27,677 nt of DNA from contig ML976992.1 in the NCBI GenBank assembly GCA_010015675.1, positions 730,083 through 757,759 on the forward strand. The letters run 5' to 3'. The notes below the pieces were generated by a model. That model was not told the origin of the DNA. It ran no database searches and was given only the letters and a program-made list of their open reading frames with translations. Both the position numbers and the translations under genes were made by a program. Source of the stretch: Byssothecium circinans (taxonomy: Eukaryota; Ascomycota; Dothideomycetes; Pleosporales; Massarinaceae). Below are positions 1 through 10,048 of the stretch, piece after piece. Every line of letters starts with the position of its first letter. Position 1 is the first letter of the stretch.

Positions 1-284
1 ATATCGCGTATAGCTGCGTACGTAGGCGCAAATCCGCGTTCATCTAGGTCGAGTATATATCTAACAATCACCTCCTCTTCTAGCTGTGTGAGCTTCTTCG
101 AGTTGGGCTGGCAATCGCGTCGGAAAGAGATACCAGCGCGTCGGCGGCGGAGTGTTCTGTCAGACACATTGTAGACTGTAGCAGCAGCGCGATTGCTCTG
201 GATTTGATTGGCATTGATAGATGAGATAGCAAGCTGAATATCTGCTTCATTTGAAGACAATTGAGTAACGTTGTGTGGAGCCAT
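1..284 (-). CDS. Fot1/pogo-like transposase, N-terminal part (runs off the window)
   Basis: The minus strand is open from an ATG at 284 to the window edge (94 codons, no stop). The product begins MAPHNVTQLSSNEADIQLAI. Residues about 28-50 carry a Psq-type helix-turn-helix (NRAAATVYNVSDRTLRRRRA), followed by the start of a CENP-B-type DNA-binding region (KKLTQLEEEVIVRYILDLDERGF). In Fot1/pogo transposases these N-terminal helices bind the terminal inverted repeats, and a DDE endonuclease domain follows, which here would lie outside the window. Unlike the relic at 9077, this frame has no stop codon, so the copy may be younger or may have escaped mutation. The assignment rests on domain pattern, not on a search. 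Confidence 0.8.
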   Translation of the reverse strand, partial: MAPHNVTQLSSNEADIQLAISSINANQIQSNRAAATVYNVSDRTLRRRRAGISFRRDCQPNSKKLTQLEEEVIVRYILDLDERGFAPTYAAIRD

Positions 285-355
285 TATACGTTGAGATGAG
301 AGAGGTGCGCAAACTTGGTGAGGTGCGGCGCTCGCTTGTACGCGGCGCTCGCTTA
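1..355 (-). mobile_element. End of a Fot1-like DNA transposon with TA target duplication
   Basis: Outside the transposase ATG, 285-353 looks like the leader plus terminal repeat of the element. Read outwards, the end carries two copies of a 12-bp unit (GCGGCGCTCGCT) at about 326-337 and 342-353. The TA at 354-355 is the expected target duplication for this superfamily. The repeated unit inside the terminus parallels the element at 8987-11065, whose left terminus also contains a repeated 14-bp unit. The other end is outside the window, so the boundary at 353/354 is inferred. The A at 355 is the first base of the ATG of the next gene. Confidence 0.55.
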
Positions 356-1071
356 TGAAACACGTTACCATCCTACTCCATATCATGCTCACCACCACGC
401 TCCTCACGCTCCTCCTCCTCCTCTCCACCGCCTCAGCCCAAGAAGGAGTCGACCACACCAACATCCCCGTCTGCGGCCGCTACGAACTCACATTCACCAA
501 CGGCGTCCTCTGGTCCTGGACCCTCCGCGACGACCAAGACTGCGATGCCCTCCACCTTCATCTTCACAACGACGATGGTCTCGCCTTGGCAAATGAGACG
601 TACACATTGAGTGATAATAAATGCCTGTGTTCGTTCTACTGGTACGTGTGAATCTCCAAATCCAAACTCTAAACTCCAGATTACCTTATCGGATATGCAC
701 GAGTGTAGACCTTGAGACCTCGGCATCACTTCCCAGGGCCCCTACCTTGGTACCTTACCTTACTAACCCATACCTTCCCGTCACACAGGTCAAAACCTGA
801 CTGCACAAATCGCAAAAAAGCTGCTGTAAAAGCGCGAGGCCCGCTTCCTCAGACCGCGTTCGAGGGCTCGCAGTTTCGTGACCAGCCCGTGAAGTGGTTT
901 CAGTGCAATAGCAAAGATATGGAGGAACTGCGTTCGAATCCTTTGATGAATCATGAAGCAAAAAGTTCGGCGGCGGCGGGGGGCGGTGGGCTGCCGCTTG
1001 TGGGAAGGTATGTGGGAGTTAGTGCTGTGGTGGTTGCGCTGTCTGTTGTGGGCTTTGTGGGGGTTTGTTGA
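355..1071 (+). CDS. Small secreted cysteine-rich protein, family member 1, with GPI-anchor-like tail
   Basis: Two exons, 355-641 and 789-1071, joined by a phase-2 GT-AG intron of 147 nt, give 189 residues. Residues 1-28 are a strong signal peptide (leucine run, then STASA before Gln29). The mature part has cysteines at 40, 63, 90, 92, 101 and 135. The intron falls right after C-L-C-S-F-Y-W, and exon 2 opens S-K-P-D-C, the same arrangement as in the genes at 3945 and 4835. Exon 2 also contains GPLPQTAF and KWFQC, echoed in the gene at 1458. A Ser/Ala/Gly-rich stretch (155-163) followed by a hydrophobic C-terminus (about 164-189) resembles a GPI-anchor signal and is absent from the relatives. 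Met11 is an alternative start that keeps a signal peptide. The function is unknown; an extracellular effector-like role is inferred. Confidence 0.75.
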
Positions 1072-1268
1072 TAGACGGTGGGAGGGTGCACGATGGCTTT
1101 TGACTTTTGAGGCATGCGGGTGAGTGACAGATTTCCTTGGAGCCAAGGGAAGTGTGAGTGGTGTATGGACTCTTTGTGATACCGTTGGTACGGCTCAGAG
1201 CGGCCTGAGCGGTCGGATTCCAAACTACCTTTAACTCGGTCCTCCTCCAAGTGTGGGGTGGTAGCACA

Positions 1269-1297
1269 AAGTGTGACTCTCTCTCACAGTCACACTT
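1269..1297. repeat. Short inverted repeat, 10-bp arms
   Basis: AAGTGTGACT at 1269-1278 and its exact reverse complement AGTCACACTT at 1288-1297 flank a 9-nt CT-rich spacer, just upstream of the TATA-like element of the gene at 1458. It could be a protein-binding site or a short hairpin. Nothing else supports a role. Confidence 0.4.
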
Positions 1298-1329
1298 CAT
1301 ACTTGGAGTCACAGCACAGTCAACACGAC

Positions 1330-1336
1330 TATAAAT
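1330..1336 (+). promoter_or_regulatory. TATA-like element of family member 2
   Basis: TATAAAT lies about 120 bp upstream of the ATG at 1458, followed by a pyrimidine-rich leader typical of filamentous fungal promoters. A second weaker match, CTATAAA, lies at 1431-1437. Confidence 0.4.
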
Positions 1337-1457
1337 TGATCCATTTCACGAATATGCCCCCAACCCTCCCTACCTTTCTCTTTTTACTCCTACGCAACCA
1401 CAACACCAGACCTACAAATACCCGCACAACCTATAAACACCATCTTGACCCAACACA

Positions 1458-1782
1458 ATGAAACCCACCAAACTCCTCACCCTCCTCACCCTCGGCCTCA
1501 TCAACCCAGCCACCTCAGCAACGCCATCCCACTCAATCCCCGAACCATCGACGTCTGCACACAAGCACAGACAGCTGGAGATCAATCGGTAGAGTACCCT
1601 GCTTTCTTTCAGCTGTCTTCTCTTTTGCGGTGGAGCATTTACTGACGAGGGATTGAAATAGGACGCAGGAGGACTATAGGGACGGTAGGGATGTAGGCAA
1701 GGCTACTGGACCGAGCAAAGATGCGTTTGCGGATCCGGGACCGAGGTGGTATAAGTGCAGCGATAAGGTGACGGGGATGTGA
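1458..1782 (+). CDS. Small secreted protein, family member 2, shortened and cysteine-poor
   Basis: Exons 1458-1588 and 1662-1782 with a phase-2 intron (branch-like ACTGAC at 1641, acceptor AATAG) give 83 residues. Residues 1-21 form a plausible signal peptide (MKPTKLLTLLTLGLINPATSA). Exon 2 resembles that of its relatives: RDVGKATGPSKDAF aligns with RDDVPSYAGPTKPDF of the gene at 3945, and RWYKC with KWFQC of the gene at 355. Exon 1 is exactly 120 nt (40 codons) shorter than in the genes at 3945 and 11391 and lacks all four exon-1 cysteines. The exon-2 cysteine after the intron is Tyr here, leaving one Cys in total. This is either an in-frame deletion derivative or a decaying gene; splicing is predicted only. 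Confidence 0.5.
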
Positions 1783-3760
1783 TTGATCGGGTGGGGGGAG
1801 ATGGAGGGGGGATAGGTTCCTAGGATGGCCAGTGAAGGGTGTATAGAGTGTGTAGGTAGATGATTGAGTGTTTGATGGATCGAAGGCGGCAAGGTTGAAT
1901 GCTTGTTACACAGAGCCTGAAACGTGAGGCAACGTAACGTGTGTGACTACGTGTTTCGAAGCCGAGTTCATTTCAGGGCGATATTTTACTATTTCTTTCT
2001 TTTCTCGTTCCAGCGGTGAGTGCATAATATATGAATGTTTTTGTAGAACTTACAATCTCTACCGTCTTTCTAGCCATCATTATCGCCCACGCCATATCAC
2101 TAAGCGAGACCTACCGTGCTTCGGTATAATCCAATAGGTATACCCAGACTATGGGGTTTGAACGATTCTAATCAGTGGTCGCGAAAGGGCTTTTTCATCC
2201 CGTGTGAAGCAAGCTATTAGCAATAACCGCTACAAACTTGGCCCTCATGACCCTCCATCCAACTCGCGATGGCCGCAACTCCAGCGAAAGGGCTTCATTG
2301 CTGGACCTAGGAAGATATGCATGGACGATGGGCCTATGGGAGCGAAGAGTTTCGAGGTACAGAGAGGTGCCTAGTGCATTTGCAGCCTTCTTAAGTAAGT
2401 ATGAGCAGTTGCACTCCCGTATCTGAAGATGGTGGGATCAAATAGATGGCTGGGAATACAGAGACCGATGATTAGGGAAGGGGAGAGGATAAGTTTAAGT
2501 GGTTGAGGGAAGTGGTGGTGTTCAGGAGTTGGAGGAATCGGGGTTGACGACTGTTCAATGTTCTTAGGTGGTTGGGTTTCGGTTTTCGAGATACATTGTT
2601 GGACGGACACGCTATGAAGCTTTTTCTCGACTTTTTTTTTTCGGCCATCCTACATCCCATGCGGACTTGAATTGGTCCACTGACTGCCTCTACTCTTGCC
2701 ACGTTTTTCCCCTCCTCTCCACACCGCCCGCTGAAAACCCTCAATGTAAAACCAGCCAATTCGTCATATTGCTCACAAACATGCTCCTTTCGCCTTATTT
2801 TTGCCTCTATCACCTTATGGGAGTGCTACCTCTCTCTTCACCGCTCCCAGAAAGTCTCCTGACAGCGCATAGCCGCATATACTATTGACTAGTACTCTTA
2901 ATAGGCCGAATGAATAAGGGTGGGAAGCATGGCGGTCCATTTAGAAAAATTGTGCTCCGGACGGGTATGACCGTACGTGTGCGACTTCTCTCATGTGGCG
3001 TGGTGGGACTTCCGGTCCGTCAGTTTGGGGCACCCCGTTAATCTTCTTCGTTGCTTGGTCATTATCATTGTATCGTGGCAATCGCTGGAGATTCATCAAT
3101 GTCGTGCGTACTTTACATGGCAAAAGAAAACTTCATTCTGAGCGACAGTCCTGCTCTTGGACAAATCGACAACGCTCGTGACTTTGATGCGAGCCGCTTT
3201 GGACCAACTTCGACCTGACCATGACACCATCTTTCTCTTACCTTTGAAAGGTAGTCGGATTCGTATATTGTCTCAATTCCAAACAACGCACTTACTGAAA
3301 CCTACCCAACCCCCTCCACTCTAGAATTGCTGCCGCCTCATGTTCCAGCGGTGAAGCAGTTGGGACTCCCGATAGACACCAATAAATTGGCGTTGCGGTC
3401 AACAGAATGGCTGTGTACACGTCAAACATCGGTACTTAGATCGGAGGTAGCGACAATGATACGTTGCCACGCTACGGCCCTGAGGTACAAATAAAGGTAC
3501 GAGTGGTTAGAGGTGAGGTACGCGTGCGACAGAATGCATCGGCCCGGCGCGAATGGTTGCAAAACTCGTTTTCTGGTTGCACATGACGAGCTTGTGGTGG
3601 ACTAGAAAAGTTTTCTGTCCGCTGGAGAAGGCTAGGTCATCGACGAGTGGGAGGGCCGGTTGCCACGTCGTGAAGCGGGCTGAGTCGAGATGGGAAGGCG
3701 AGGTGCTCAGGTTGGAGTGTCGGTGAGGTGTACGCATGTGATTTGAGGGGTTGGAAAGTA
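1783..3760. other. Intergenic, no gene recognised
   Basis: About 2 kb between family members 2 and 3. Only short, overlapping open frames on both strands with low-complexity compositions are present. None has a signal peptide, a recognisable domain or a C-x-F-Y/intron junction. No inverted terminal repeats or transposase remnants were found by eye. Confidence 0.5.
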
Positions 3761-3769
3761 TTTATATAG
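3761..3769 (+). promoter_or_regulatory. TATA box of family member 3
   Basis: TTTATATAG lies about 180 bp upstream of the ATG at 3945. It is followed by a CA/CT-rich leader (CACCAACCAGCTTCAACCAG), consistent with a fungal RNA polymerase II core promoter. Confidence 0.5.
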
Positions 3770-3944
3770 CGAGGAAATGTCAGATTGCCTGTTCTTAAAG
3801 TCTGAGCAGATATAAGTGTTCTCACATTCGACACTGACGATTCTTCTTCGCTGAAGTCAGCACATCAACTGGTATCGCTTCCATCACGCATTTCAACGTC
3901 CACCAACCAGCTTCAACCAGATAAATCTCAATACCAGCGCTATC

Positions 3945-4371
3945 ATGAAGCTCACCACGTTCCTCGGAGTCCCTGCCGCCATTCTTGGCCTGGCGACGGC
4001 AGCACCCATCACCGAATCCGACATCGCCCAGTCCAATTCTTCCAAGTGCGGCTACGTGCGGTTCACCGACGAGAATACTCTGATTTCTGGTCTCTTGCCG
4101 AGCTCTAAATGCACGCCCTTCAACCCGACTAATCAGGAAATGGTGGCGAGATTCTATCGTCTTGACCGCAACGACTGCGTGTGCAAGTTCTACACGTAAG
4201 TACTGTGTGGTGCTAGTTGGCAAACAATCAGAACTGACAGTAAATAGATCGAAGGAGAGCTGTGAGAGACGCGACGATGTGCCATCCTATGCCGGACCAA
4301 CGAAGCCAGACTTCTGGGAGAAGTCGTTCGAGGGGGAGAAGCCATCGTGGGGATTATGCGCACACATATAG
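3945..4371 (+). CDS. Small secreted six-cysteine protein, family member 3
   Basis: Exons 3945-4195 (251 nt) and 4248-4371 (124 nt) with a 52-nt phase-2 intron (GTAAGT donor, AATAG acceptor) give 124 residues. Residues 1-20 are a clear signal peptide (MKLTTFLGVPAAILGLATAA). Cysteines are at 35, 56, 78, 80, 89 and 121. The intron splits the codon of Thr84 immediately after C-V-C-K-F-Y, and exon 2 opens S-K-E-S-C. The exon lengths, total length and cysteine layout match the gene at 11391 almost exactly (both 251/124 nt, both 124 residues, Cys56, Cys80 and Phe82 shared), although the two sequences are otherwise dissimilar. The even cysteine number suggests three disulfides and a secreted, effector-like protein. 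I do not recognise a named family. Confidence 0.8.
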
Positions 4372-4834
4372 TAGGGTGAGTGCGTATTGGGGAGAGAGCA
4401 ATTGTAGGCGAGGTGAACGTGGTGGGAAGATGCTGGCATCCGGAATCGAGGTCATAGTAGGACATGTTTGGGGTTTCAAAGGCAGTGTTTCGTCCTTCAA
4501 TTAATCAGTTTTCTTGATCCTTGCGGTAAACGTTCCTCATCCTTCCCTCGTTCCCCTCACTTCTGAGTCCGAGTTCGACTGAAGTTCTTATCAATACCAT
4601 CACTGACGTCAGACCTTCCCCCATTGCTCCAGCCGCGACTGCCTTCGTGAGCGAAAAGAGCAGCCGTACTTACGTAACCTCGATTTTCAGTCCAGAGCAT
4701 TTTCTACAAAGAGCTACCTCTCCCCGTCTTCTCTCCTCTCCACCCAGGTTCTTCCTCACTCCTTCCACAACGCCTTACTTACAACCTACTCTAAACGCTT
4801 TTCCATCGTCCATCGTCCATCGTCTATCGCCAAA
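4372..4834. other. Intergenic, promoter region of family member 4
   Basis: About 460 bp with no convincing gene. The last 150 bp are pyrimidine-rich (CCATCGTCCATCGTCCATCG just before the ATG), a typical fungal leader. No clear TATA box was seen. Confidence 0.5.
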
Positions 4835-5384
4835 ATGCGCGTCACCAACATCATTTCGATCCTCCTCGCGTCCGCCCTGGGTGCCCTCGCCGTCCCCTCG
4901 CCGGTTGTCCTCGGCGGCTCCGGTCAACTCATCAAGAATGAGGCGGCTCCGATCCCGGTCCCCACCCTCATGCCGATGTCCGCCGCCGAGCTGAGCCTCT
5001 TGAAGCGTGACGAGAACGATGGCATGACTTTCCTCGGCCACTGCAACGTCAAGACCCATGGTCAGACAATAATCAGGCTGAACGAGCCCATCAAGGGCGG
5101 TCCTTACTGCTTTTTCCTCGACGAGGACAAGGAACACAGCGCGGGCACCAAGTACAGTGTCTTCGAGGGCAATATCTGCTACTTCTATGAGTAAGTCCAC
5201 CTCGATATGCATGTTTGTGGGTTGCGCTTTACTAACATTCAAAAGGAAGCCTTGCGACCCCGGACAAGGATATGCCGACTACCACATCGGCACCGACAAC
5301 ACCACCTGGTTTGATTTCAACAAGGACGGCTACGTGGCTTACGGCTGTGAGAAGTGGAACCAGCCTAAGCCTTCGTCTTCGTAA
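4835..5384 (+). CDS. Small secreted protein with propeptide-like region, family member 4
   Basis: Exons 4835-5190 and 5246-5384 with a 55-nt phase-2 intron (GTAAGT donor, ACTAAC branch site, AAAAG acceptor) give 164 residues. Residues 1-19 are a signal peptide. A Pro/Ala-rich stretch follows and ends in L-L-K-R at 55-58, a good Kex2-type processing site, so the mature chain probably starts at Asp59. Cysteines are at 70, 92, 115, 122 and 153. The intron splits Glu119 right after C-Y-F-Y, with K-P-C following, the same arrangement as in the other members. One cysteine of the usual C-x-C pair is missing, leaving an odd number. Exon 1 is about 100 nt longer than in members 3 and 5, which the propeptide accounts for. 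Confidence 0.8.
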
Positions 5385-5948
5385 GGTTGCTCGGTGGTAG
5401 CTATGCCCGTCCGCGTGATTTTGCGCCTTCGTTGCTGCGGTGATTTACCGCATCGGAATAGGCGTCTGGTTGGGTCTTGATGCTTTCCGATGTGAGCATT
5501 GGTGGATAGCAGATGCAACAACGGTGGCACTCGGTAGCAAAATCTCAGTTCATCTGACGAATAAATCATCTGTCACAAATTCCTTCTCTCTATCTTGTGC
5601 TGTGCCCTGCGAAACCACGTGCACTCTGTACAGGTTGCTTCCTAACATTGTCTGGCTATAATTGGAGCTTATCGAGTCCAAAACGAACGCTGAGGACCAC
5701 ATAGCATGATCGTGGTCGACTAGCGGTCGTGTTCGTATGAAGCACCGCGCTAACAAAGCGAGACAAATGACGTGCATGTGTAACGTGCATACCCGCAGCC
5801 AACTCACCACCCAAAACCTTAGTCTACCACCTTACAGTCAATCTTCGGCCCGATAAATCTGGCACTCTTACATCTCCGGTATAACGTATCCTAGATCCTA
5901 CAATATCCCGCCTCACGGCGAATTCCAAAGCGCGCCCGATCTGCCCAC
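5385..5948. other. Intergenic, no gene recognised
   Basis: About 560 bp between the secreted-protein gene and the membrane-protein gene, which are in the same direction. It presumably holds the 3' end of the first and the promoter of the second. Short open frames here have no recognisable domain. Confidence 0.5.
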
Positions 5949-8060
5949 ATGGCGGCTAACAAGGCATACACAACCATCGACGAGAGTGCTATAGGCCTTG
6001 ATCGCGCAAATATCGACCTGCATGGCTTGATTGAGCTCCCGAACGAGGCGCCTCAGGCGTCGAATGATCGCCGCTCTATCGACTCGGAGGAGGAGAAGAA
6101 GCGGCACTCATCGCTCCACCGTGTACGCGCCTCCATCAGCGAGAAGAAACACGACGCCACTCTCAAGATCAAGAAGACTCTGCACATCGGAAAATCTACC
6201 GAGACGAGTATCGACGAAGACCTCGACAGGGATGGCTCCGCCCTCGCAAACCCAGTGACTGAAGCCTCGTCCTCGCGCCTCCATGAGAAGCTCCCCGTGC
6301 CCGAGAAAGCCACTGTGAAGGACTTCATGCACCACCCCATCGATACCACAAAAGACAAGGTCTCAAACCACGGCAATGAGGAGATCGCGGCGAACATAGC
6401 GGCGAGAGAGATATCACATGGTCAGGATGTGGATCTGTTGAATGCGCATGAGGAAATACAGACAGCGGAGACGGACGAGAAGAGGGAGAGGGCTGAGGAG
6501 AACTTTGAGGAGTTGTTGAAGGAGCGACAGAATATGTTTGTGAGGTGGACAATGGACCGACACGTTACAAAGGTCAGGGTGTTGCCAAAGGCGGCATTTG
6601 TGAGGAAAGGGAAGGAAGAGTTCACAGGGAAGGATGGCAGTGTAGATTGGAGAGGATACGGCGAGCATGTGAGTATGCTGCTGTTTCTGTACGCAAGTGA
6701 GTGGGCTGGATGAGCTGACCTGGCGGGATCTAGCTCGTAAAGTATGTCGCACATCAGTATGGTGGCCAATACGTTGGGTATGGCATGGACCATCCCAGAC
6801 CCTCGAAGAAGACCATTATGCCAAACATCGAGCGGCTCATCGTGGCATCTGCGCCATTCCAAGAGTTCATCATGACGACGAGGCGCGTGTATCGGTGGGA
6901 GAGCCCGAGAGAGACGTTGAAGTACTTGAGCATCTATGCAGTACTGTGGTACTTCGGTCTCCTGTTTCCCGGCATGGTATGTTACTCGGTCTCACCATCA
7001 TCCCTTCAAAAATGCTCACCATGATATTTTCCAGATCTCGGCTCTTACTGTACTCGTAATTCAACGAAAGTTCCATCAACCGACCATGCATGATCTGCGA
7101 CAGGATATCGAGCGTACGGAGAATCAACAGGAAACTGCTCTTACACTGACAGAGTTCATTGAGAAGGAAGGAGAAGAGGAATGGGCGGATAAAATCATGC
7201 AGGAGGTGGGGCCATGGTTGATGATCCAACTCGCAGACCTGGCCAACTTCTTTGAAGTCACTCGGAAGTATGCATATATGGCTTCTGTTGGAATACCACT
7301 GTCTTAGCGGTATAAGCGCTAACAAGATCACCAGCTTCTACGAGTGGCGTGTCCCAACCCGCACAGCAGCTACACTCTCCATCCTCATCTTAGTGATCCT
7401 TACGACAGCTTTTGCTCCTGCAGAACTCTTGATCCGGTGCTCGACTCTGGGAATGGGCATCGTGTTCTTTGGTTTCTTTCCCTTTGCGGTCAACTTCCCG
7501 GAGTATCGACTGCTGGCTTCGATACCAAAGCGAGTGTTTTGGAATATACCGACGCATGGTAAGCTATCACTGCAGTTCAAGCCACAGAATTATTGCTGAC
7601 TATTGTCATAGCTGAATGGTCAATCAAAGCCATCCAAGCAGAAGGCACACGCTACAAAAAAATGCACCCGCCAACTCCTCGCCTCTCTTCGACTGAACAC
7701 CACGCCGTCGCCAATGCTGTAGACTACGGCCACTACACCGCACACCATGACTCTCACCAAGGCCGTCTAACAATCTCGTCATCTTCGATACGCTTCACTG
7801 CTCACCATGACGTAGTCCTCTTTAGTTTGCCGTATGCCGATATCGAGCGCGTCGAGAAGATCGATCGAATGGTTGAGCAGGCATTTCCGCTTTCCAAGGT
7901 CAAGAGTGACTCGGGGAAGGATTTGAAGATTATCGAGAAGGGGAAAGGTGAAAAGAAGGGTGAGGGAAAGGAGTGGGTGGTGGAGGACGTGGATTTGAGG
8001 GATCAGGTCTTCTCGCAGATTCTGGGGTTTAGTGATACGGCTTGGCAGGTTGTTTGGTGA
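5949..8060 (+). CDS. Multi-pass membrane protein with C-terminal GRAM-like domain (DUF3292/GRAMD4-like)
   Basis: Five exons (5949-6668, 6734-6976, 7035-7267, 7335-7558, 7612-8060) with introns of 53-67 nt give 622 residues. Residues 1-150 are charged and low-complexity. Residues about 160-195 are Glu/Lys-rich and helical, probably coiled coil. Hydrophobic segments lie at about 303-330, 411-427 and 430-452. The C-terminus (about 512-615) has the pattern of a GRAM domain (GRLTISSSSIRFTAHHDVVL, then LPYADIERVEK). This order of coiled coil, membrane segments and GRAM matches the fungal DUF3292 proteins and animal GRAMD4, which act at intracellular membranes; the exact function is not known. Every splice site is canonical and keeps frame, so the gene looks intact. 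It interrupts the secreted-protein array and appears unrelated to it. Confidence 0.8.
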
Positions 8061-8986
8061 GTCATGGGGAGTTGGGGCATTGGAGGGGTTTGGTGCTTGG
8101 TGCTGGTGTCGGTGTAACAGTACCCTTGTAGGATTGAAGCTCGCGATGGGCTTTACACACATTCCCCTTGCTTGACAGCTACAGTGCCCCAGTCAGAGCT
8201 TCTCACCTTATCTACAGCTCCTTTTGGAAAAGCGGGTTCGGAATGTAATAAGAGTACAAGATCCGACCTTTTTTTGGACAGAGTAGCACGTGTTGCGACT
8301 CAGTGCTTTTTCGGAACGAGTCATTGGGGGAATGAAACTGTATTGATTAAAAGGCAGGAGAGATATTCGTACAATGCCGTATCTCCGACTCAAACGTATG
8401 TGCGACGCGACGCGCGTGGGGCATCAAAGGCCTTCCATGGGATGAAGACAGCGGTTAATGCGTGTCGCGAAAGTCCATTGGATAAATCGTGGAGAAAGAC
8501 AAGATAAAATTCGAATCTCATAACGAAAGAGTCCGGAGCAGCCAATTGCAAGTGAACCAACAACACGCGTCCTCCCTACATTTATACAGCCATTATTTGA
8601 ACACTATCCCCTACCAAACAGCCATATACATGCCTAGCTACATCACCTCTGGCTCACTCTCACGCACTGATGCATGTTGTGCTTTTGATAGTCTACTCCA
8701 CCCCGCTTAATATTTGCGTGGCTCGACTCACGGCATAAGATGATCCGGCCTGCCATTATTTCTTACACGCAAGAAGTTTAGGATACACGTATATTTTGGA
8801 CGGTCCACCTTTTCTTCGCCCGGAATTACTGTTTAGTAAGGAGGAGTTGAGTCGGTGTGGGCTGTTTGTCACGACGATGCGGGGGGTTAGTTATCAGTTA
8901 GCGGACTTGTGTTGTTTTCCGTCCGATCCCATTTCGGCGTAGTTTGTGGAACGCTAGAAGTAGGTTATGTCCTGCAACGTCACTTA
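8061..8986. other. Intergenic, no gene recognised
   Basis: About 925 bp between the membrane-protein gene and the TA target duplication of the transposon. Only short, domain-less open frames are present. Confidence 0.5.
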
Positions 8987-9076
8987 TAACGTGTCCGTGC
9001 GCGTGATGCGCGGATTCGCGTGATGCGCGGGCAACACCAAAACACCCTACTTTCAATACGCGACAACTCCACCAAT

Positions 9077-10048
9077 ATGGATCCAATTCAAGCTGCAATT
9101 GATGATATTGAATCGCTAAAGCCAGGCGAAACTTTCTCATACACGAAAACTACTGCTAAATATGGTGTTGTACGGTCTACATTAATCCGAAGGCATCAAG
9201 GGATAACGCGCCCTACACAAGTCAAGAACTCTAACCAGCAAAAGCTCACCCCACAGCAAGAGCAGGAGCTTGTACGATATATCAAAAGACTCACAGAGAG
9301 ACATATACCTCCTACTAGAGAGATGATACGGAACTTTGCCTCGACAATAGCAAAGGAGCCAGTTAGCGAGAGCTGGGTTACCCGCTTTATCAACTGACAC
9401 AGCATTCATCTCATCTCGCAATGGACAGTTGGCATGGACAGCAATCGCCACAAAGCTAATTCAGAGGATAAATATCGCCTCTATTTCAACCTTCTACACA
9501 GTAAGATCGATTAATATCGCATAGATCCTTGTCTTATCTACAATATGGATGAAAAAGGCGTCCTAATTAGTATTATTAGTAGAACAAAGAGGATATTCAG
9601 CAGATGAATGTGGGAGAAGAAGGAGGTTAGGGCATCACTCCAGGATGGCAATCGCGCATGGATTACGCTCCTGGCATGTATCTGCGCTGATGGATCAGCT
9701 CTACCACCAAGCCTTATCTATGAGGCCGCTAACAAGGGCATCTAATTAAGCTGGGTAGAGGATATCAAGGCAGGATATCATGAAGTCTTTATCACCTCAT
9801 CATCCTCTGGCTAGACAAACAACGATATTAGACTTGCCTAGCTTGAGCAGGTGTTTAATCACTGTACAAAAGAGAAGACTTAATGATCATATTGACTTTT
9901 GATCCTAGACGGCTACAGATCTCATGTTACTATGGACTTTATCGACTACTGTAATTAGAATAGGATCCTCCTTGCTATCCTACCTCCTCATTTAACTCAT
10001 ACGCTTCAGCCACTTGACGTTGCGATGTTTAAGCCTCTATCAACAGCC
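9077..10048 (+). pseudogene. Fot1-like transposase relic with ten in-frame stops
   Basis: The frame starts MDPIQAAIDDIESLKPGETF, with an N-terminal helix-turn-helix and a CENP-B-like region (LTPQQEQELVRYIKRLTERH), and is open to a TGA at 9395. The same frame then continues without any insertion or deletion through the DDE domain: NMDEKG (first Asp), WITLLACICADGSALPPSL, LDGYRSH (second Asp) and LQPLDVAMFKPLSTA (third Asp), up to the run of N. I count ten in-frame stop codons (TAG, TAA and TGA) and no frameshift. Many are explained by CAG or TGG changing to a stop by a C:G to T:A transition, the signature of repeat-induced point mutation. The copy cannot make an active transposase. Confidence 0.85.

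Noticed and set aside
925..940. GTTCGAATCC, tRNA-like box
   Set aside because: It lies within exon 2 of the secreted-protein gene, and no cloverleaf can be drawn around it.
8172..8507. 111-codon plus-strand open frame after the GRAM-domain gene
   Set aside because: No domain, no promoter-like sequence and a random-looking composition.
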